Assembly (NCBI GenBank): GCA_041158345.1
Contig: JBEBBO010000136.1
Span: forward strand, 1 to 24,794
Reading direction: 5' to 3'
Length of the DNA: 24,794 nt
Source of the DNA: UBA6136 sp041158345
Lineage (GTDB): Bacteria > Pseudomonadota > Gammaproteobacteria > Methylococcales > Methylococcaceae
Of this stretch, positions 20,458-24,794 are shown piece by piece (position 1 is the stretch's first letter; each line of letters starts with the position of its first letter). The notes under the pieces were generated by a model that saw nothing but the letters and a program-made list of their open reading frames with translations, was not told the origin of the DNA and ran no database searches. The position numbers were made by a program, and so were the translations under genes.

Positions 20458-22134
20458 ATGCGCACGCTGAGTATGTTGTCTGAAAGCCTCAGTAAACCCG
20501 TCGTCAGAGGGGGGCTTTTCCTGATTGCTGTCATCCTGATTTTGGCAGGTCCCTTTCTGTTGCGTCCGAACGATCATGCAAACCTGATGTCAGGGAATCG
20601 ACGCCTGGTGATCGTTTCTCCTCATGATCAGCGGGTGCGGAGTGAAATGGGCGGTGCTTTCATGCGCTACTGGAAGCAGAAAACGGGTGAGACAGTCGAT
20701 ATCGATTGGCGAATTCCTGGCGGATCGAGCGAGATCTTTATGCTGCTGAAGTCAGAGTACTTGGCTGCTTTTCGTCAGATGATCGAGGCAGAGGGGACTT
20801 CATGGGCACCTGAAATGGCGGCCGCATTTGTAGGCAGTGGCGCCTCGGCCAAGGGATCGCCAACCGCAGAAAAAGCGCGATCCCAATTCTTGGAGTCGAA
20901 GGTGGGAATTGGTATTGATGTCCTTTTCGGCGGTGGTGCCGGGGATTTCCAACAGTTAGCGGATGCGGGGTATCTGGTTGCCGGAGACGTCGATCAGGGG
21001 ACGGGCATCGCCAGCATTCGACAGTTTCATCCAGACTGGTTTTCCGACGCCATTCTCCCTGAGTCGTTTGCCGGGGAACGATATCGAGATGCAAAGGACC
21101 GCTGGATCGGAGTCGTCCTTGCAAGCTTTGGCATTATCTACAACCGTGACGTCTATCGAGAATTGGGTAATCTTCCCGCGCCCATCGAATGGAATGATCT
21201 GGCAAGTCCCCAGTTAGTCGGACATCTGGCCTTGGCCGATCCGACCAAAAGCGGATCCGTTGCAAAAGCGTTTGAGCTCATGGTGCAGCAACAGATGCTG
21301 GAAAGTCATCGACGTCGGGTCGCACTCGGTGATTTGAATGCCGAGGCCCATGCCATTGAGGAAGGCTGGTTGTCAGGACTCCGGTTGATCCAGCGGCTGT
21401 CTGGAAACGCCCGTTACTTTACCGACTCAGCGGGAAAAATCGGACTGGAGGTTGCACGGGGGGATGCAGCGGCCGGGATGGCGATTGACACCTATGGTCG
21501 AACGCTTAGGGATTACGTTCGCAATGACCAGGGCGATTCGCGTATCGGCTATGTGAGCCCTAAAAATGGCACATCGTTGAGCGTAGATCCGGTTGCCCTC
21601 CTCAGAGGCGCCCCCGATCCAAAGCTCGCAACGGCCTTTATCGAATTTCTTCTCTCCCCAGAAGGGCAAAAAATCTGGTCAATGAGGCCGGGTTTGCCAC
21701 AAGGACCCACAAACTTTTCGCTTCGGCGGTTTCCGGTACGGAGAGATCTTTACACTGAAGAGCAGAAACGACTTTCGATCGATTCGGGTGCTGATCCTTA
21801 TGCCGAGGTCACGGGGTTCACCTATCACCCCGAATGGACGCAAGTACTTTTTCCGGCATTACGGTTTGTCATTCGCGTGATTTGCGTAGACCCCCATGAA
21901 GAGTTGGCCCGCGCATGGCATGCCGTTGTGCGAGGCGGAATGCAGCCGGATGCATTGCGTGCTTTTCACGATCTGGATGGCCTGACCTTAATAGAAGTCC
22001 GAGAGCAGCTCTTGCCGGTCCTAAAACAGCGGGATAAAACGCGTGAAATGGCGTTGGCACGTCAAATGGGGGATCAATTCAGACGGCGTTATCTTGAGGC
22101 TGAACGGCGAGCGATGGGAGAAAGGACGCCATGA
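20458..22134 (+). CDS. Extracellular solute-binding protein of the ABC importer, membrane-anchored
   Basis: This periplasmic substrate-binding subunit has 558 residues, longer than the usual 330-400. The N-terminus has a hydrophobic segment (about 18-36, 'RGGLFLIAVILILAGPFLL') with no clear cleavage site or lipobox, so it is probably an uncleaved anchor. The core has 'LVIVSPHDQRVRSEMGGAFMRYWKQKTG', 'GIGIDVLFGGGAGDFQQLADAGYLV', 'GVVLASFGIIYNRDVYREL', 'HLALADPTKSGSVAKAFELM' and 'AAAGMAIDTYGRTLRDYV', a pattern of type-1 (iron/phosphonate/spermidine-like) binding proteins. 'LATAFIEFLLSPEGQKIW' is the typical end of the core. About 130 extra residues follow, ending in a charged helical tail. ATG at 20458, 9 bases after the ATPase gene; its TGA overlaps the permease ATG. 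The ligand is unknown. Confidence 0.9.
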   Translation: MRTLSMLSESLSKPVVRGGLFLIAVILILAGPFLLRPNDHANLMSGNRRLVIVSPHDQRVRSEMGGAFMRYWKQKTGETVDIDWRIPGGSSEIFMLLKSEYLAAFRQMIEAEGTSWAPEMAAAFVGSGASAKGSPTAEKARSQFLESKVGIGIDVLFGGGAGDFQQLADAGYLVAGDVDQGTGIASIRQFHPDWFSDAILPESFAGERYRDAKDRWIGVVLASFGIIYNRDVYRELGNLPAPIEWNDLASPQLVGHLALADPTKSGSVAKAFELMVQQQMLESHRRRVALGDLNAEAHAIEEGWLSGLRLIQRLSGNARYFTDSAGKIGLEVARGDAAAGMAIDTYGRTLRDYVRNDQGDSRIGYVSPKNGTSLSVDPVALLRGAPDPKLATAFIEFLLSPEGQKIWSMRPGLPQGPTNFSLRRFPVRRDLYTEEQKRLSIDSGADPYAEVTGFTYHPEWTQVLFPALRFVIRVICVDPHEELARAWHAVVRGGMQPDALRAFHDLDGLTLIEVREQLLPVLKQRDKTREMALARQMGDQFRRRYLEAERRAMGERTP

Positions 22135-23822
22135 ACAGCGTGTTCGCAAAGAACGTTTTCCTAGGGACTCTCATCTTTTTTGCTGCTTTTTTTCTCTGGC
22201 CGCTCTGGGTGACCTTGGAGACGGCTGTTTTCGATCCTAAAGGCCAATTCACACTCGCATATCTTGAGGAAGTCTTTATCAATCGACTGTATCGGGAGGG
22301 ACTGATCAATTCACTCCTGATCGCGATTTGGACGACTTTGGGTTGCATTGGTCTTTCGATGCCGTTGGCACTGCTGTATGCCCACTATCGTTTCCCCGGC
22401 AGGGCGTCTTTTCATGCACTTGCGCTGAGTCCATTGATGTTGCCGCCGTTCGTTGGCGCTTTGGGCGTACAGATGATTCTTGGGCGGCACGGCAGTCTGA
22501 ATAGTCTGCTTGACACCCTGGGTCTGATTGCATCCGATGCGCCCCCGGATTGGTTGGGGCAAGGTCGTATGTTGGGTGTCGTCGTGATGAATGTGCTTCA
22601 TCTTTATCCCATCCTCTACATCAATCTGACCAACACCCTCATCAAGCTTGATCCAGCCCTGAGTGAGGTTGCCAGCAGCCTGGGCGCAGGACCATTTCGG
22701 CGTTTTTTTCGAATCACATTACCACTGACTCTGCCCGGTCTTTTTGCCGGGGCTTCGATCGCCTTCATCTGGGCATTCACCGAACTTGGGGTTCCGCTGA
22801 TTTTCGATTTTGACCGTGTGACATCCGTTCAGATTTTCAATTCGATTCGTGATTTGAGTGGCAATCCATTCCCTTATGCCTTGGTGCTGGTTCTCCTCTT
22901 GGCAACCACGTTGGTTTTTGCCACCAGTCGCTTATTCTTTAGGGGTGATCAGACCCAAGGTGGCGGGCGCGCTCTGCGTACTGCTGAACTGAGGGCAACG
23001 GATCGAATGACGGGCTTCACGATTACGCTGATTTTTGCCGTGATCAGTCTGCTTGCTCTGGGTCCCCATCTGGCCGTGCTTTTCCTGGCGTTGGGTGATG
23101 ACTGGTATGGCAGCATTCTTCCGGTTCGTCTGACACTAGATCATTTCAGGGCTGCTTTGGGAAATGAACTGACATTGCCCTCGATTGCAAATAGCCTCCG
23201 CTACGCTGGTGCATCGACCTTTTTGGATTTGATTTTGGGATCCGCCGTTGCATGGGTTTTGGTGCGGAGTCGGATTCGCGGTCGGGCCTTTTTGGACGGA
23301 CTGGTGATGCTCCCCCTCTCGGTGCCCGGTATCGTCCTGGCTTTTGGCTATCTTGCCTTATCCCGAGAAGGAAAGCCTTTGGACTTTCTGATACATGAGG
23401 GCGATCCCTTTTTTCTGATGGTTGTGGCCTATGCCATGCGTCGACTCCCTTATGTGGTTCGAGCGATGTCAGCGGGGCTGCTCCAGATCAGTCCTGTGTT
23501 GGAGGAGGCGGCTTTGAACCTAGGCGCCAGTCCGCATCGGTCTTTCGCCCGCATTACCCTGCCGCTGGCCATGCCGTCAGTGGTAGCTGGTGGCGTTTTG
23601 GCTTTTGCCTTTGCGATGCTGGAAGTCAGCGACTCAATGATTTTGGCCCAGCGAACGATTCATTTTCCGATTACCAAGGCAATTTATACGCTGGCGGGAA
23701 CGATCGGCGAGGGGCCTGCGCTTGCGGCAGCCCTTGGTGTCTGGGCTATGGTGTTCCTGATCATCCTGCTGATTGGCCTGAGTCTTTTGTTGGGGCGAAA
23801 AGTTGCGAATTTGGTGCGCTGA
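22131..23822 (+). CDS. ABC importer permease, fused double membrane domain (FbpB-like)
   Basis: This 563-residue inner-membrane protein carries two binding-protein-dependent transport domains in one chain, as in iron(III) FbpB-type permeases. There are about twelve hydrophobic segments. The two EAA loops that contact the ATPase are 'EVASSLGAGPFRRFFRITLPL' truncated to the core G-x-x-x-x-x-x-x-ITLPL at about residue 178-200, and 'EEAALNLGASPHRSFARITLP' at about residue 456-477. The ATG at 22131 overlaps the solute-binding gene's TGA (ATGA). It completes the importer, so the operon encodes ATPase, binding protein and permease together with the MoxR/DUF58 pair. Transcription probably ends at the hairpin just after the stop codon. 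Substrate is unknown; iron or a small anion is a guess from family resemblance only. Confidence 0.93.
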   Translation: MNSVFAKNVFLGTLIFFAAFFLWPLWVTLETAVFDPKGQFTLAYLEEVFINRLYREGLINSLLIAIWTTLGCIGLSMPLALLYAHYRFPGRASFHALALSPLMLPPFVGALGVQMILGRHGSLNSLLDTLGLIASDAPPDWLGQGRMLGVVVMNVLHLYPILYINLTNTLIKLDPALSEVASSLGAGPFRRFFRITLPLTLPGLFAGASIAFIWAFTELGVPLIFDFDRVTSVQIFNSIRDLSGNPFPYALVLVLLLATTLVFATSRLFFRGDQTQGGGRALRTAELRATDRMTGFTITLIFAVISLLALGPHLAVLFLALGDDWYGSILPVRLTLDHFRAALGNELTLPSIANSLRYAGASTFLDLILGSAVAWVLVRSRIRGRAFLDGLVMLPLSVPGIVLAFGYLALSREGKPLDFLIHEGDPFFLMVVAYAMRRLPYVVRAMSAGLLQISPVLEEAALNLGASPHRSFARITLPLAMPSVVAGGVLAFAFAMLEVSDSMILAQRTIHFPITKAIYTLAGTIGEGPALAAALGVWAMVFLIILLIGLSLLLGRKVANLVR

Positions 23823-23864
23823 AGGGAGGCGTGAGTTCCACGCCGCTCCTTAGAAATGTTTTTT
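23822..23864 (+). terminator. Probable terminator of the MoxR-ABC operon
   Basis: A hairpin starts at the permease stop codon: GGCGTG and CACGCC around AGTTC, extended by outer AAGG(G)AG / CTCCTT pairs with small bulges. A run of six T residues follows, but only 7 bases after the stem (23859-23864). The offset T-run makes it imperfect. Confidence 0.5.
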
Positions 23865-23945
23865 CTGAGGGGAAGCACGTGCGACCCGGGATGGGCATGA
23901 TCTGCTCGAATTCCTAAAAACTTATGCGGATATGCGTGTTCTCAA

Positions 23946-23975
23946 TTGGATTTGAGTCCACATCCCCCTTATGCT
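23946..23975 (+). promoter_or_regulatory. Possible promoter of the S53 protease gene
   Basis: TTGGAT (23946-23951) and TATGCT (23970-23975) are 18 bases apart, in the 180-base gap before the protease ATG. A short inverted repeat (CTCAA...TTGAG, 23941-23956) overlaps the -35 element. The match is moderate only. Confidence 0.35.
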
Positions 23976-24002
23976 GCTGTGACTTCAGAGGGAGCCTTGC
24001 TC

Positions 24003-24794
24003 ATGTCAATTCATCACTTGCGAAATCTCCTCACACTCCTCCTGTTTTTCATGCTCAGCAGCCCGATTTTGGCTGCTCCGCGGCATAACGTCGAGTTGGG
24101 TGGCCATGTTCCGAGAGCACAGATGCGGGATGCAGATCTCTTGGGGCCGATGGAGGTGGCTCAGGATCTCGACTTGATCTTTGGGCTTCCGCTGCGAAAT
24201 CAGGAGGAACTTGAGCAACGGATCCGAGACATCCATGACCCGTCCAGTCCTCGCTATGGACAGTTCCTGAATCCATCCCAGTTCACCGAGACCTATGGCC
24301 CCTCCAAAGAGGACGTGAGTGCGGTGGTCGATCACCTAAGGAAGGCTGGATACACGGTCATCAATACCTCGTCCAACCGGATGTTGATTCGAGCCAAGGC
24401 CAGAGTTTTGACAATTGAGAAGACCCTGGGTATCCACATGAACCGTTACCAAGGGCGCCATAGGCCGTTTTTTGCAGCAGCCGATGAGCCCCGCCTTCCC
24501 TCAGAGGTTGCCAGTCGCGTGGTTCATATTGCAGGACTCCAAAACGCGCATCTCCGGGAGTCGCGAATTCAGCGCTTGGCCCCGCGGACGGTTGCTCAGG
24601 CCGCCCTAAGCGGAACGGGACCTCGAGGAGGTCTTGCACCTCAGGACATCGCGACGGCCTACAACTTGCCTCGGGGGTCTACCAATGGTCAAGGACAGAC
24701 ATTGGCGCTATTTCAGATGGATGGCTTTAAAGCCTCCGACATTCAAGCCTATACGTCTTACTTCAATTTGAATCCGGTGCCTCTGGAAACCATC
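24003..24794 (+). CDS. Peptidase S53 (sedolisin/kumamolisin-like) precursor, 3' partial
   Basis: The frame is open from the ATG at 24003 to the right edge (264 codons, no stop), with AGAGGGAG about 8 bases upstream. A signal peptide covers about residues 1-24 ('LLTLLLFFMLSSPILA'). Next comes a pro-kumamolisin activation domain (about 30-185): 'LDLIFGLPLRNQEELEQ', 'IHDPSSPRYGQFLNPSQFTE', 'YGPSKEDVSAVVDHLRKAGY' and 'LGIHMNRYQ' are its usual landmarks. After a linker (about 186-208), 'LAPQDIATAYNLPR' and 'GQGQTLALFQMDGF' mark the start of the subtilisin-like catalytic domain. The Glu/Asp/Ser catalytic residues would lie beyond the window. Family members are secreted serine-carboxyl proteases, most active at acid pH, and mature by removing the propeptide. 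Confidence 0.93.
   Translation, partial: MSIHHLRNLLTLLLFFMLSSPILAAPRHNVELGGHVPRAQMRDADLLGPMEVAQDLDLIFGLPLRNQEELEQRIRDIHDPSSPRYGQFLNPSQFTETYGPSKEDVSAVVDHLRKAGYTVINTSSNRMLIRAKARVLTIEKTLGIHMNRYQGRHRPFFAAADEPRLPSEVASRVVHIAGLQNAHLRESRIQRLAPRTVAQAALSGTGPRGGLAPQDIATAYNLPRGSTNGQGQTLALFQMDGFKASDIQAYTSYFNLNPVPLETI

Noticed and set aside
24006..24335. 109-codon leftward open frame at the right end
   Set aside because: It is antisense to the S53 precursor, whose signal peptide and prodomain motifs are clear.
1..24794. CRISPR array, tRNA/rRNA genes, IS elements or integrase-linked attachment sites
   Set aside because: Reading both strands I found no regularly spaced repeats, no tRNA-like arm sequences in the gaps, and no transposase or integrase frame; all long gaps are accounted for by regulatory elements.

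Overview
This window looks like chromosomal DNA of a Gram-negative proteobacterium, beta or gamma class. GC content is moderate (mid-50s percent by eye), genes are tightly packed with many 4-base stop/start overlaps, and there are NodT-type outer-membrane lipoprotein, HlyD adaptor, di-heme cytochrome c peroxidase and class I PurE/PurK genes. The sedolisin-type (S53) protease precursor at the right edge belongs to a family of mostly acid-active enzymes, so an acidophile is possible, but this is weak inference. I see no IS element, integrase, CRISPR array, tRNA or rRNA.

Left part (1-9690): the 3' end of a DUF4340 gene and mutM run rightward and meet purE-purK, which run leftward. Next, also leftward, is a five-gene operon for a tripartite ABC exporter: HlyD adaptor, double-NBD ATPase, two ABC-2 permeases and a NodT outer-membrane channel. 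It resembles E. coli YbhGFSR with its own outer-membrane factor added.

Middle (9821-14926): a DNA-repair and redox cluster has an SRPBCC protein divergent from a DCC-family (DUF393) protein and a class I photolyase. Leftward genes follow for a probable lipoprotein with an internal duplication and for a WbuC-like cupin. A 402-base non-coding stretch then holds an orphan terminator, a second hairpin, a good sigma-70-like promoter and an inverted repeat ahead of the di-heme peroxidase gene. That gene ends in a perfectly palindromic, probably bidirectional terminator.

Right part (14976-24794): two leftward genes of unknown function (428 and 142 aa) are followed by a rightward 110-aa membrane protein with its own terminator. 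Then comes a five-gene rightward operon: a divergent MoxR-type AAA+ ATPase, a DUF58/VWA protein, an ABC importer ATPase, a membrane-anchored solute-binding protein and a fused double permease. The coupling of a MoxR/VWA pair to an ABC importer is the most interesting arrangement in the window. The S53 protease precursor runs off the right end.
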